Source: Spongospora subterranea f. sp. subterranea (taxonomy: Eukaryota > Endomyxa: Phytomyxea > Phytomyxea > Plasmodiophorida). From it: a stretch of DNA of 64,000 bases. The DNA lies in assembly GCA_049724395.1 (NCBI GenBank), contig JAUGWO010000070.1:62001-126000 (forward strand), given 5' to 3'. Of the stretch, positions 47,301-58,956 are shown piece after piece. The notes beneath the pieces were generated by a model. The model searched no databases and had not been told where the DNA came from. It worked only from the letters and a program-made list of their open reading frames with translations. Position 1 is the first letter of the stretch; each line of letters begins with the position of its first letter. The position numbers were made by a program, and so were the translations under genes.

Positions 47301-49373
47301 CGACCGCCTCGTCGAGCTCGATATCACAGGGAGCATTGTGGATATAGGTAATTGCCCGCCGTGCCTTGGAGCCCGTTCATGATCGATACGATGATCAATA
47401 CCTCCTGGTTTCGTTGCCAATGACCGGAGTTGCTCCAGATTGGCCCGAACCTCAGCGATGTTCTCCTCGAGACTCATGCGGATCCGCTGTTCAGAGTTGA
47501 GATGATCTCTAGTCTTTGACAGTTCTGCTTGAGCCTCGCTGAGATGCATCTGAAGAATCACGGGGTCACATTCATCATTGTCCTGACTATTCAACAAATT
47601 GTTTATGATGATATCTGTGGCCGCAACCTCCCCTCGCTGATGTTGTCGTATTGCAACTTTCAAGCTTCGTACTGTTTCATCCAACGCCTCAACTTCATCG
47701 TGCAACCTCTCAATCTCAGCCTAACCAATATTCTCAACCCCATTTCTCAGGGCGAAATATAATTCGATTGACCATACCTCAGAATGTGCTTTAGCCTCCT
47801 CCAATGAATGAACGTAGCTCATGATCTGCTTACCCTTATCGGTGGGTTTCTTGACATCAGCTCCATTACCTTTTGGGGACATCCATTCTAAAGCTGCTGT
47901 TCCTCCTGTGAACGATGGATCAACTTGAAGCAATCGCGACTCCAGCTCGGCTATCCGTTTTTCATATACTGCATTGACCACCTCGTTATTGATGATAGAG
48001 TTATCGGTGATCGGTGAGTTATTATCGTCGAGCGGGCGACCTGATGTGATGAAAACCGAATTTCGGAAATGGTTTAACCGAGCTGACCGCAACGATTTCA
48101 TATGGCGTGTTAAAATTTTCTTCTTTGATAAACTGTTGATGACTCATGTATTCAAGCAGGTCTTGGCGCGATATTGAGACCTTATTCTCTTCATCGGCTG
48201 CCGATAATTCCCTAAAACCGTCACCACATTATTAATTTTCTGTCAAACGCCATTAAAATTCGATTTTACATCATAGAAAGGCGTCGCTCCTCGGCTTTCT
48301 CATTGTCCCTCGAACGCTCTAGGATTCCCAGCATATCTGCTCGCAGATCGTCGCCGTTCGACGCCGAATGTTGCAACGACTGCAGCATATCGAATATGTT
48401 GGCGCGAAGCATTAGAAAATCATATTCGGTGATCGATGATGATGAGGCTTGGTCGTCAAATTCATCCTGGAGAAATGCTATGGTTGCCGTCAGACGAGTG
48501 ATCAACGCTCGAATCACTGTAAAAAAGTGGTGTCGCTTTGTTGTCAGCGCCTCCCACGTTTGTTTTTTGGTTAATGCAGAGGCAAAGAGCATGACATTAG
48601 CATCATCCCCAAATTCACTGTGAAAGTAGGTCGCCAAGAAGTCGTTCAGACGCGCTGAGAACGCAGATGCCTCCCAGCTTAGGAGGGGATTTGGTTGTGC
48701 TAGAAATTGGTTCCAGGTCAGGTTTTGTAGATGTTTCTTGTAGAGGTGTCACCTCAGTTGAAGGATCTGGCTCACATTCCATGACGGGCTCAATACGTAT
48801 TGTTATTGAGTCCAACTGTTTTAATGTCGTCCGCGATAGCGAATCGTCATCATCATTAGCGACACCTTCAATTACTCTTCTCCTTCCTTGTTTCTTCTTC
48901 CTTTGTTTCCTTTGACTCGTTTTCGCTCTAACCGGTTCCCGCCCCCCATCGCCGCCTGCGATCCCATGGGTGATGGGATCCCCATTCTTTTCCGTCGCCT
49001 TGCTGTTAATGGCGAACCGTTCTTCCCCTTCACGAGATGCCCTGGTGCGCCTTTCGCGATTTCTACTCTGTAATGGTGACATCCTCCGCCCATCATGATC
49101 CCTTGATTTTGGTCTTGGCTTATCAGATGGTGCAGTCGGCTCCTTCACTGGGGTGTAAATCGGATCGCGAGCTGCCTGGAGAAGTTCATTCATGTTGGAA
49201 TGCGTATTTTCGAGGACCGAGAAGACCGGATGAAGCTTGGAGACGTATTCTTTATCAGCATTGGGTAGAGCCGAGAGGCGTTCCAATCGCCTTAAGGACT
49301 CATTTCCGGGTTGTGCCTCCAAGAAAGTCTGATTCATATAATGGTTGACTTGGATGGGCCAGTTAGATTTCAA
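44309..49373 (-). CDS. Giant coiled-coil / low-complexity protein
   Basis: One long multi-exon gene of roughly 1,600 residues. The ATG at 49373 opens a charged N-terminus; an intron joins PDPSTE to ASAFSARLNDFLATYF near 48650. A helical domain follows (DANVMLFASALTKKQTWEAL), then after a clean intron at about 48270 ELSAADEENKVSISRQDLLEY. Coiled-coil exons include YEKRIAELESRLLQVD (47940) and SEAQAELSKTRDHLNSEQR (47500). The longest frame, 45171-47249, is acidic and serine-rich. It contains a TPQ/ILQK repeat (46010-46130) and ends in another coiled coil (IKLRKERTRLLSENQELSDQ). A final exon (44309-45142) is serine/proline/asparagine-rich. I recognise no catalytic domain. The layout suggests a scaffold, perhaps centrosomal or cytoskeletal, but that is a guess. 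Two adjacent genes instead of one cannot be ruled out. Confidence 0.65.
46010..46130. repeat. Degenerate coding minisatellite
   Basis: The motif GGTGTCGTCTTTTG recurs about four times at roughly 26-36 bp spacing with point changes. On the minus strand it encodes variations of KTTPQ/ILQKMTPQ within the giant coiled-coil protein. Such arrays change copy number readily. Confidence 0.7.
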
Positions 49374-50757
49374 CAGTTTGGGGTTCTATTTGTACTGTCC
49401 CGTTGAAATATCTCCACCAAAATCATGGTACTTTTCCCGAATAGTTTCCAGACCAGATTACACTGTGCTCCACAAAAGCCAAACACATACCGACTCTGAC
49501 AGTGAGCTGGGAGTCATGAGCGAGGAGGAAAATGAATCCGATAACCGAGTTATGTCCATGAATTGTCTAAGCCCAGGGCGTCTGAGGGTCAGGCAGATTT
49601 GGTGATTCTGTATAGTACTGAACGTCAAGAGACTCTACCTAATGATATTCAAAAGAGAGTGACGACGGACGATACGATAACTCCAAATTAGACCAAATCA
49701 GTAACGCATGTTTATGAAACATTAACAATCCGCAGTCGAAATGAAATGGATTCGGAACGGGGTGGCGGTTTCTCTTTCTTTTTTTGTTGAGCTGTGAAAG
49801 TGGGATTTCGTTAGAACATGTCACGGGATGCTGGATGGTATAGTACAGGCTGCATTACATCATAAATGATCGACGATCAGTCACAAGTTCAAGTCCAGCC
49901 CACCGATTTCTCAACGAAGGGGCATGTCAGACTGGGCAGCGTTGTTGATACCAGTGACTGATCGTGGATCATATGATGTGATGCAGCCTGCACTGAATTC
50001 CCATATTTGTCTCAACCTCATAAGCATCTTTCTGGACAGCTGTACAACGGTTTGGGTGATTCCAGCTGGCGGATACAAGAGACAGACATGTCAGCCAACG
50101 CCGCTTCTTGTTTCATACAGCGTCGAATATGGAGAGAGATATTGGGCTTCCTGCCAGCTTTTGATCCAACTGCAAAAACTGCTAGCAGCTGTACCGTTGC
50201 AAATGTTATGACCAGGGAATCGTGGATCCCCCATCACATTTGGCGTCAAAACGGTGTGCTAGGAAACCAAGGCTCGTCCTGGTGCCGCATGAAATTATTA
50301 GTAACTGTTATTCACTTAAATAAACAAAAATTTCTATCAAGCAAAAAATTGAACGGGTATGAAACATTGGAGACGCTGGGATACAGCAGGTTTAACGTCG
50401 GAGATCAATCTCGCCCCCTCATCGATGTCAAAGGATCATCGTGACCTTCTCTAGGACATTCCACAAGAAATCTCAGTTGCCGATCCATCAAGCGATACCC
50501 TTAGTACCAGGAACGAGCGTAGTTGCCCATCCATCAGACAATACCCGCTGTATCAGGCAATAATACCCGATTTATGATTGAGGCCGCTCTGTGAAACTGT
50601 ACTGTACCTCAGTACACTCATATTGCGTCACGGATGGCGCCACCGCACCATGGTGATGGGCTCTCCAATCAACCCCCTGGTATAATCAGTGTCATTGCTT
50701 ACTGCTTTTTCAATTGAAAAAATTCAGTTAAAAACGACGTAGGCATTGGAATTTATC
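49374..50757. other. Gene-poor interval
   Basis: About 1.4 kb between the divergent coiled-coil and lipoate ligase genes. Plus-strand frames at 49924-50211 and 50007-50444 overlap each other and resemble nothing known. No RNA gene or repeat was identified. Confidence 0.4.
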
Positions 50758-51566
50758 ATGGCGCCGCGAATATCTATCATCGACTTAGGCTCGCAATGCA
50801 TATTGCGACAGCTGCGTATCGAGGAAGCTCTTCATAGATACGGAAAGGGAAATTATGTCGTCTTAAACAGGGGTGCCGGCAACCGAAAAGTCTATTGTTC
50901 TCGGCACATCAAGTAAAATATCGGATCATGTTGAAGAAGGTGCGGCCTATCGAGATAACGTTCGACTGATCAGAAGGTTTACTGGCGGCGGCACTGTATT
51001 TGTGGACGCCGATACGATGATGGTTAGCTTCATTATGGGTGGAATAATTCATCCATCCCCCTTCCCCCGTGCTGTTATGGACTGGTCTAGGCTGTTCTAT
51101 GATGACGTTTTTCAGAAATGCTCCACATCAACGTTTTGCCTTGTACGTTTACAATTACTTTTCTGTAATCGTCAAACGTGCTAATATGGTTTAGCGCGAT
51201 AACGATTATTGTTTTGATGATCGCAAATTCGGTGGAAATGCTCAGACTATAAGTGGTGACCGATGGGTTCACCACACATCGTTTCTTTGGGATTTTCATC
51301 GTCCTTCAATGTCCAAATATCTGCACCAGCCGAGGAAGCAGCCACAATACAGAGAAAACCGGGATCACCATAGCTTCTTATGCGGAATGAAGGATCATGT
51401 CCCCGGAGGAATATCGTCATTTGCCAGTGCCCTTCATTCAACGCTTAACAAGTTTTTCGATGTGGAAGAAGACAGCTATGATTATATGCATGCGGTTCTT
51501 TTGCCACATCGAAAATCAACGATTGTTATTGAACGGGATCACACATCGAAAGCTGCGTTAATGTGA
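50758..51566 (+). CDS. Lipoate-protein ligase A family, one-base frame break
   Basis: Predicted to attach lipoate (or octanoate) to lysines of 2-oxoacid dehydrogenase E2 or glycine-cleavage H protein. The ATG at 50758 leads to LRQLRIEEALHR and NYVVLNRG. At a GGGG run (50870-50873) one base is extra; the conserved PATEKSIVLGTSSK continues in the next frame. The signature RRFTGGGTVFVD is near 50985. A short intron (donor near 51143, acceptor TTTAG near 51195) gives RKFGGNAQTISGDRWVHHTS, the lysine-containing lipoate-binding block, then FLWDFHRPSMSKYL and PQYRENRDHHSFL. This follows the plant/algal form of LplA closely. Length about 250 residues, normal for the short eukaryotic type that lacks the C-terminal domain. 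A base error is more likely than a dead gene. No targeting peptide is obvious, although mitochondrial location is expected. Confidence 0.85.
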
Positions 51567-51606
51567 GAACCGAAACTATTCCTGCAACTTTGACAATATC
51601 ATACAT

Positions 51607-54486
51607 TTATTTATTAATATTTGTCTCGTTTGGTCTATCGCCATCATCTGCTGTAGATAAATTTGCGCTATTGACATGGATTCCTTCATATATATTTTCG
51701 GAATTGCGTTCAATCGGGGGGCCACCGCCATATAACCGAACGAATTCCTTCCAAACGGGGTAACCTACTGGCCGGTAATGTCGAAGTGATACCAAATCAG
51801 GTTTTGGGGTGAGCCCATCAGCCTCCAAAAGAACCGAATTGTCTATACTACTAGGCAACGGTCCTGAAAAATAAGTGTTTGAGAAGTGAAACATGTTCGC
51901 TAAAGCCCGCATTACCTCCCTCCATGAAAACTCTCCAACTTTTTATCCATTGTTCTGAAACAAAATAAATGGGATGTGATAGTTGCGATTCATCATCCAA
52001 CATTGATATCCGACTGAGCAATTTCTTAATGACAGTTAACCGGTATAGGGCGCCATAATACCTGCTTTCAAGCTTCCTGCGACACTCCAAGCATTCACTA
52101 CCGGTCTGAGACCGTCCATCGGCACTTGGATCAACAGTTAACATTGGTCCCCCACCAAACCTGCCATGAAGCGTCTGGCAAAGTATTATCAGCGCGCAGG
52201 ATGTTCGTGCGCGGATATTACTTACGTCCCATGCTGTTCTGCTGATGGGAAGAGCTCTTGATTTTATCTGCTCGACAGGTAGTATCGTGCCATGTTCGCA
52301 ATACAAACTCCAATTGATAATAGGGCCAGGGTGTAGGAACAACTGCAACCATTTAGAGCAAGCCTCAATATTGAAACGTGTAAGCGCCTACTTCTGCTTT
52401 CTTTAACCAATATAACGATAAAAATACTTGAGGAAGATCATCCTTCAAAAGTAGAGTTTGTTCAAAGAACTGGTCATTAGCCTTACGAGAAATTGATGAC
52501 GTCTTAGTATAAATGAGAATATAAGCTTCTTGAGTCTTGACTGTGTCTTCTGAGACCTCAGTTACTTCCCGATCATCAAACTCGAACCATTTTCTCGATA
52601 AATGATGTTTCGCATAGCTAAAAAGTAAAATAAGACACAAACGAAACACATTACGGTGAATATGCGAACTGACGCGACGTAATGACCTCCGTGTACAGAG
52701 CCCATGTGCTTTACAACAGATGTTAAGTCATAAATAAAGGACTCTGTCTGATGATTCGCGGGGGCGACATCTTGAGATGGAGCTTTCTTTACAAAAGACG
52801 ACATATCAAGTCCTCGTAATGGGAATTCAACGAAGGTATTCAACTTAGAACCCCAGTATGAATTATGAGCAAACCGTTTGATATGAAGTGACAAAATCTC
52901 AGGGCATCTTCCAATGGAGAGGACCTTCGATGCATTAACTTTCTTATGACACTTATCGCAGTTATACTGATCAAGCCGAACCAAAGATTCCATTGAGCAG
53001 AATGAATGTAAACATGTCTCTAAGCTAATTATAGATGTTCCCCAGCCAAAAGGTAGAAGCATGCTTAGCAGACTTGAACTCGATCCGAACCGGAAATCAT
53101 TTTCTTGGTCCGATAATTTTTTCAACTGTTGCTTAGTTGGAATTTCTAAAGATAAATCCATGAAAGGGTCGTAAACCTCAGAAACATTTCCACATAACTC
53201 ACACGACACCTAGCAGAATTTGAGATGAAAGCAGACTAAACATGGATCCCAAATCACCTGAGACAAAAGCAATCCTTGGAACAGGTCCGTTACGAGCGAG
53301 ACTTCTGTAGGACGACGTTTGACACCGTCAGAATGTTTTTTAGGCGGAATAAAAACTTTCATAGATTCATGCAGACTGTCAATCAAGGACCGGATAAATT
53401 CCTGTGTATCCTGTTGGTCATAGCCCCTGAAAACTGGGTTAATGACAGAAATGCTTTGAACAACATCTCGAGGGGCAAAAACTCGGTATTGCCCTTCCCA
53501 AATCTGCGCATTTGCGAAAATATGTAAATTTGCGATGCATTGAGATGAAGCATACCTTGCGCACAAGGTCTGCAAAATAGATGCGTAAGGTTTCGTGGTT
53601 CGACGTTCTGACCAGAAATTTGTTAACAAGCTAAAGTTTGCGATTTAAGTCCGAAAAATGGGTTCCTGATACAATCTGCATACATTCTTTTGGGCAAATA
53701 CATCAATAATTTGTGGAATGTGGATGAGTGCTTGAATTCCGGAATTCAGGAAACAAGTATTCCCCAAATTAACAAGCCCTGAGCGTCCGCCAGAGACATT
53801 GTTCGAAAAAATAAAGGAATCATCCTCTATACTTAAAGTCACTTCAGATAGCAGGCGGGATGCAGGGCATATACCAACGTATCCTTGCCTATTTTTAAAT
53901 TCAGCGATCGGATTTGGAAAGTTCCTTCCAACTGCTGAATCAGGCGATTGTGAACGCGAATTTGAGGTTTCGCAATTAGGTGTATCATCACTGGAAAAAT
54001 TTGAATCATTAGAAATCTACAATCTTGCTATATAACGGATCAAGCATGCACATGGAATCAATGCTTGAACGGCACTCTTACTCAATAAGAAAAACTTCCT
54101 CATCGCATGAGTAGCACCACACTGCAGTAGATTGGAGGTTACAGCAGAAATTGTGCCCAGTAGCTTCAAAGTGAAGCAGCCCATGTTTCTGATGGTACCG
54201 GCCACAGCGAACAATATCATTAGGAGCACACTGAGTGGTTATTAATACAGGGAAAAAAGAAGCAATATTTTGTCGAATTCCCATACATGTAAGCATACTC
54301 TTAGCTCTGAACTAGGCATTGGTTTGTCGCAATCGATACACCTATAAAGTCCATCGGTGACATTGGCATCGCGAACCTGTGCATTGGTGGTTGAGCGTAA
54401 TCAGGGATTTCGACGCTAAGAACCTCAGACCTGAGCCAAGAACTGGAGCAATTCCGATCGAGTCGAAATGGGATTGGATTCGACAT
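51607..54486 (-). CDS. Ubiquitin-specific protease, USP20/USP33-like (ZnF-UBP, UCH, DUSP)
   Basis: Cysteine deubiquitinase. From the ATG at 54486, the ZnF-UBP finger reads CIDCDKPMP, VRCGRYHQKHGLLHFEATGH and VWCYSCDEEVF (54080-54340). The catalytic core starts GLVNLGNTCFLNSGIQAL with the Cys box near 53760, then YDQQDTQEFIRSL near 53410. A zinc-ribbon pair follows: CELCG near 53200 and YNCDKCHKK near 52950. The His box is KHMGSVHGGHYVAS near 52690. The C-terminal region holds a DUSP module, with GYPVWKEFVRLYGGGP near 51740 and a serine/charged end at 51607. Cys, His and QQD motifs are intact, so an active enzyme is expected. The domain order ZnF-UBP, UCH, DUSP matches human USP20/USP33 (which have two DUSP). 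Short introns interrupt every section. The first intron would be only about 35 nt, so the start exon is less certain. Confidence 0.85.
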
Positions 54487-54850
54487 GAGGGCAGCAATCC
54501 GTGCCCATCTGACCCGGCCGGAAAGTGAAACCGGCGCCAGCTTCTATGCGGAATGCTCCGCACTTCCGAGTCTACACAAACTACAACCACGACTCCTAAT
54601 CAGTGCTCAACAGGTTTTCTACACGTACGCACAACGCATGAGGCGCGCAGCCCAGCCATTGCACAAGTGTACAATCAGCACATGATGGGTTGGTGCTGGA
54701 AAAACACAACTGCACAAACGACACCACAAAGCATAGTGTTGAGATTCAGAAACTGAATTGGAGGATTTTTTTTAGTTTGCGTCAGGGTATTTGAAGACGA
54801 AGAAAGTTACATGGGAAAAACCACGATTTTTTAAATAGGTTCTCTTGCAT

Positions 54851-54877
54851 TTGACGGAGATTCCAAATCTCCGTCAA
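54851..54877. repeat. Perfect 12-bp hairpin with 3-nt loop
   Basis: TTGACGGAGATT and its exact reverse complement AATCTCCGTCAA are separated by CCA. It sits 22 bp before the ATG of the small coiled-coil ORF and, if transcribed, would form a very stable 5' leader stem. Confidence 0.8.
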
Positions 54878-54899
54878 ACGGGTTGTTAGGGAGGGGTTC

Positions 54900-55178
54900 A
54901 TGGGGCTGGACGAGCTAGAGCTAGAATGCAATACTCTACATCGCATTCGAAAGGAGCTATGCGACCAGCTCACAATTTTAGAGGTCGCCACGTGCAAGCT
55001 CTTTCATCACATAGAGCGTCTTATTTTTATGTAGGATGATGAAGCTCGTATAAGGAAAGCGATATCAAATTCCGTTGACGTGTCCCCGGATGCACCCCAA
55101 GAAATTTTAGCTGCACAATTGGAAAGTGTCAGACAAGCAGTCAGCGACATTATAAAACTAACGAGCCAGTTATCATGA
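54900..55178 (+). CDS. Small coiled-coil protein (about 75 aa)
   Basis: The ATG at 54900 starts GLDELELECNTLHRIRKEL. Removal of a 51-nt GT-AG intron (54984-55034) joins LTILE in phase to DDEARIRKAISNSVDV and QEILAAQLESVRQAVSD, ending at the TGA at 55178. Both halves are amphipathic helices with heptad spacing. The size suggests a subunit of a small helical complex, but I do not recognise which. Upstream exons may exist: a frame at 54485-54685 begins with an ATG that overlaps the USP start codon on the other strand. Confidence 0.45.
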
Positions 55179-56399
55179 ATGATTTTATTCGCGTTGAATT
55201 TGTATTGTTCTGTCAGTATAGATTTTTTTTCATTTCTTGTCGTTCTGTGTTTTTCCACGAATTTCTTAATTAAAACACTCTCTCTATATCTCAAATGCTA
55301 GAAAGACGATACTTGCTGTCTTAATTGTGTCTTTATGGTAAAGCCATGCGTTGGTCTGTTTTGTTCCTAGAGTACCGTATTTCACTATTTCTCGGTGTCC
55401 TGTACCAGTCAAATGTGCTATCAAGAGCACAGGACACCGAGCTATCAACCCTAGCTTGTCGGGAGTTCGCCCGACGAGAAACCTGCGTTCTTACTGAATA
55501 GACAATGTTGTGCTGAACAATTGAGCCACGAAATCTTCGATAGATTCTTCCCAGTCATCGTCACCTCATCCCTCATCTCCATACCTTAAGCGCTCTTTAA
55601 TTCTTTCACCAGACTATACACCTCAGAATCCTACAAAAACTGTTCTCTGTTATTATTTTTTCAAATTCATCAAACCTTGTTGCTTTAATTTGATGTTTTC
55701 TCCATTTCTGCTATTTCTATGTTGTATCTTTCGTTGCACAATTTTTGGTTTCCGTTCTGTTAAACTGCATGGAACGAATTCCCATCTGTCTTTCACATCA
55801 CATGTTGACCCACACCCAATTGCCCCCAATCAGGTGCGGGAATCGCGCCCGCACCGACTCAACGATATTTGTGTCACAGATACACGGGTGAAGTACCAGG
55901 TGACACATTGCTTTATTTTATGACGTTCAAGATAGAGAACACGGAACAAGAGACCACAAGAGAATGAATTTTATTAGAAGCGAGAGAACAGAGAGGGCAC
56001 GAGACCAGTACAATAACGATCAATCGTCATAGATCCCGTACTCGTGGCAGATATCCCTTGATGAAGTGAAGCAAGGTCGAGAGATCAATTTCGTTCGCTC
56101 AAAATGAAATCAATCGTTAAAAGATGTTTCATCTTTTCATCTTTGAATGATTGATCTCATTTTATTTCTGAATTGATTGCTAGCAATCAAATCCATGTCG
56201 CGTATGTTCCTCCGAAAATTCTGCAGATATATTTTCGAAACTCCTTGGAAAAATTCAATTCTGGGAGTTACAAACTAAATTTCAATGCATCTCTCGACCT
56301 TCCTTCACTTCATCTTTCGCTTCGGTCGAAGGAGGAATTAGTGCCTAGATTTGATATATGCCACGAGTACTGGATTCATGACGATTGATCACAACGAGA
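55179..56399. other. AT-rich gene-poor interval with hairpins
   Basis: No recognised gene. It holds a strong inverted repeat (55391-55441), a tRNA T-arm-like hairpin (GGTGCGGG and CCCGCACC around 55834-55856) and imperfect inverted runs near 56080-56170. These may be outer parts of the decayed retroelement to the right. Confidence 0.45.
55391..55441. repeat. Inverted repeat, 13-bp perfect arms
   Basis: CTCGGTGTCCTGT (55391-55403) pairs exactly with ACAGGACACCGAG (55429-55441) across a 25-nt loop. A close relative of the left arm, TTTCTCGGTGTTCTGTAC, occurs at about 57556, on the far side of the gag remnant, so the two may mark the ends of one old element. Confidence 0.75.
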
Positions 56400-57480
56400 A
56401 AGCCCCTTAGATGAGCTCACTGAGCGATTTGGAAGGCGCCAGGGACAATAGCAGGTCCTTGATGTCATCGTTCAAACCTCGACGGAATACATCGAGAGCA
56501 GCAGCGTCATCGCCGGTGGATTCAAGACAGCGATATTACAGTTAATGTCAAATATGAGTTCTCTTTGGGAGAAGAACAGTTACTGCCTATGCTACGAAAG
56601 TTCAAAACATCTTGCCTGAGGCCCGAAAAGAATGTCGCTGTCACCCAAGAGAACTCATATTTGACATTAACTGTGTCTTTCCAATCAACATCATTTTACT
56701 CTATGGGATGCGGAATGTACTGTTTTGGCCAGTGCCGTCGACACATCGGCATTTGCGATCTGGGATTGTAGGATCATATTCTGCCACTGTTGAAATGGAG
56801 CGACCGGCTGCGTCAGTCGGGATTCCGTATCCCATAGAGTAAAATGATGTTGATTGGAAAGACAGCGATATTACAGTTAATGTAAAATACGAGTTTGCAT
56901 TGGGTGACAGCGACATTCTTTCCGGGCCTCAGGCAAGATGTTTTGAACTTCCATAGCATAGGCAGCAACTGTCCTTCTTCCCTGATTCAGAGGAACTAAC
57001 CGATTAACTGCAGTTTGCTGACGGTTGGATCACCAAATCAGTCGTCAAAGGTTTTGATAAAGCCCTTGAAATCGGTAAGCAAAGGGTCATCGCGTTAAAA
57101 TAACGGCTTGAACCATCTTGAAGCGTCGCCACTAAGGAGTTGTCCCACAAGGGCCACCTTCTGGGCGTCAAGCGATTGTAGAAGGTTTTTGCCAGATGAT
57201 CAACTTGATTTGATCAAAATTGAAACCTCGAAGAGTCACGGCCGCCATGGAATGCAGGTGGATAATGCACTTTTGGCTCCTTTGGTGCAGAGACAGCAAC
57301 CTGATGATCAGCTGTCGGTGATGACTATCGTGAGGTATCTGGTTGCTGTGGTTGTGGTTGCTGCGATGGCAGATGGCTGGAAGTGCTGGCTGAGTTGCTG
57401 TTGTGGGTGCTGCTGCAGCTGCTGAGCGACTTGGTCCTGGAATTGCTGAAGTTGTTATTGCTGCTGCGTCCTGAGTGCGA
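56400..57480 (-). mobile_element. Decayed Ty3/gypsy gag gene
   Basis: On the minus strand, pieces of a retrotransposon capsid gene occur in order: a glutamine/alanine-rich start (57380-57480), PKVHYPPAFHGGRDSS near 57250, and KVALVGQLLSGDASRWFKPL near 57130. RDDPLLTDFKGFIKTFDD near 57050 follows an in-frame stop and is itself followed by a TGA where tryptophan is expected. Then come NQGRRTVAAYAMEVQNI near 56960 and, beyond an inserted palindromic block, DDAAALDVFRRGLNDDIKDL near 56480. Stops and the internal rearrangement show it is dead. No zinc knuckle, protease or reverse transcriptase follows. Confidence 0.75.
56538..56979. repeat. Nested palindromes inside the gag remnant
   Basis: The outer inverted repeat has arms of about 150 bp (56570-56716 and 56821-56979) with a 104-bp spacer. 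Inside it, 56538-56569 is also an inverted copy of 56643-56674. Both outer arms carry the same gag segment (with AYAMEVQ in one orientation), so a piece of gag was copied in inverted orientation, possibly more than once. Confidence 0.8.
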
Positions 57481-58956
57481 CTAGACGTTCCTCGACGTTG
57501 AACGGAGCGTCTGGGCCCATAACCAGATAGAGATCACGAAACACGAGAACACGAATTTCTCGGTGTTCTGTACGGCTGAGTCCAAAATGATCTAATTTTG
57601 ATCTAACAGTGCGGAAGTGTATATATGAACATATAATATATACACTTGTACAAACAGAGCGGACGCTATGATAGTTGGTTGATGTCGGTAGACGTTGACA
57701 TGTTTAAAACCCTTACGCCAAGTATTATCGCTGTTCGAAATGTCGAAGCTCTAGGCTGAAAGAACAAGGGTGCTCCTCAAGGCTTGTATCAGTCCCGACG
57801 GAAAATCATCTGACCCGAGCCCGCACCTTTGTCAATTTCTCAATGATGAAGGCGAATTAGTTGACCTTGAGCCAAGAGTAAATATAACAAGGAAACGTTC
57901 ATGGTTTCTTCAAACTTAACTACTCTGGTATATGCGAGATATCGTAAATGAGTTGGCGCATTCTGCGACACAAATCTGGGCAGATATCAGCGAGAACTTA
58001 TTATCGCGTTTCAATAATATCCCTGTTCATGTGATGAACAAACAATCAGTTTTCAAACGAGCATATTTCTATTCGATCGGGAGGACGGTCAGCGGATCGT
58101 TTGCGAGACGTTGAGGAGAATGATCTTGCTCTCTCCCGTGACCGCATGACGTCGTTTGTGTTATTCAACGGTCCTGTCTTTTACGGCGTCAATAAAGGCA
58201 GAGTTTCCGCATGGGACTCCCAGGTCTGGCAAATATCTTGAAACGATCAGGGGTAACGCTCTTTCTGGATCGAACATTTCGTTGTGGGCCAGAACCAATT
58301 GTGCAACTTTTTGTTATAATGTCGTACGACGCTGACAATGATTTATACCTACCGGTCTTATGCTATTGACCGCCCTCGCAGTTGTGACCGATTTCGCCCA
58401 ACGATTGGCGAGACTGCAGTCGTCCATACCCATTGATAGGTGTCTGCATTACACTTCATAAAGCCCATTGCAAGTCTGAGATGGCGAAATGGAAAAGTTT
58501 ACAAGAGCGCTTCCGAAACAAGTCACGGCGCAAAAGGAGGAAGTTGCAGATCTACAAACACAAATTACAACGCGAAGGGAGGAGTGCCAGATCTGAGTTC
58601 ATAACAAAGCAATAAAGTGATATTCGATATTCTTGTTTGGCATAAGTTAAACAACTCTGTTCCATCTTGAGTTTTTCAAGGGACTGGTGAACACGCTCCC
58701 AATTGCGTTGACCAGTATGACAAGGACTGCAAAATAGCGGCGAAGAAGGAATGAGTGCAGCTATAAACCTGTGAATATGCACTTGTATTGATGTCTGTGT
58801 TTCGGGTTTGTGGTGGTGTTCTTTCGATTTTTTGTAATGCGATTTTGAGGTGTTATTCAACTGGAAGAAGGACACACAAATTACGGCAGCGCCTATACTT
58901 GTCCAATAGTACAGTTGGATAGGCGGTTATTTCTTGATCACATCAATGGCGACTCG
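57481..58956. other. Unassigned repeat-like interval
   Basis: About 1.5 kb with only short frames. A plus-strand basic, coiled-coil-like stretch near 58490-58590 (ALPKQVTAQKEEVADLQTQ) lacks context and may be a remnant of a coding gene. A palindromic ATATAATATAT-like run lies near 57625-57645. Confidence 0.4.

Noticed and set aside
48666-48915. Plus-strand frame ending in a phenylalanine/leucine-rich stretch, like a membrane anchor
   Set aside because: It is antisense of a lysine/arginine-rich part of the coiled-coil protein.
57600-57650. ATATA-rich palindrome as a possible origin or telomere-like element
   Set aside because: It is short, simple-sequence and without further support.
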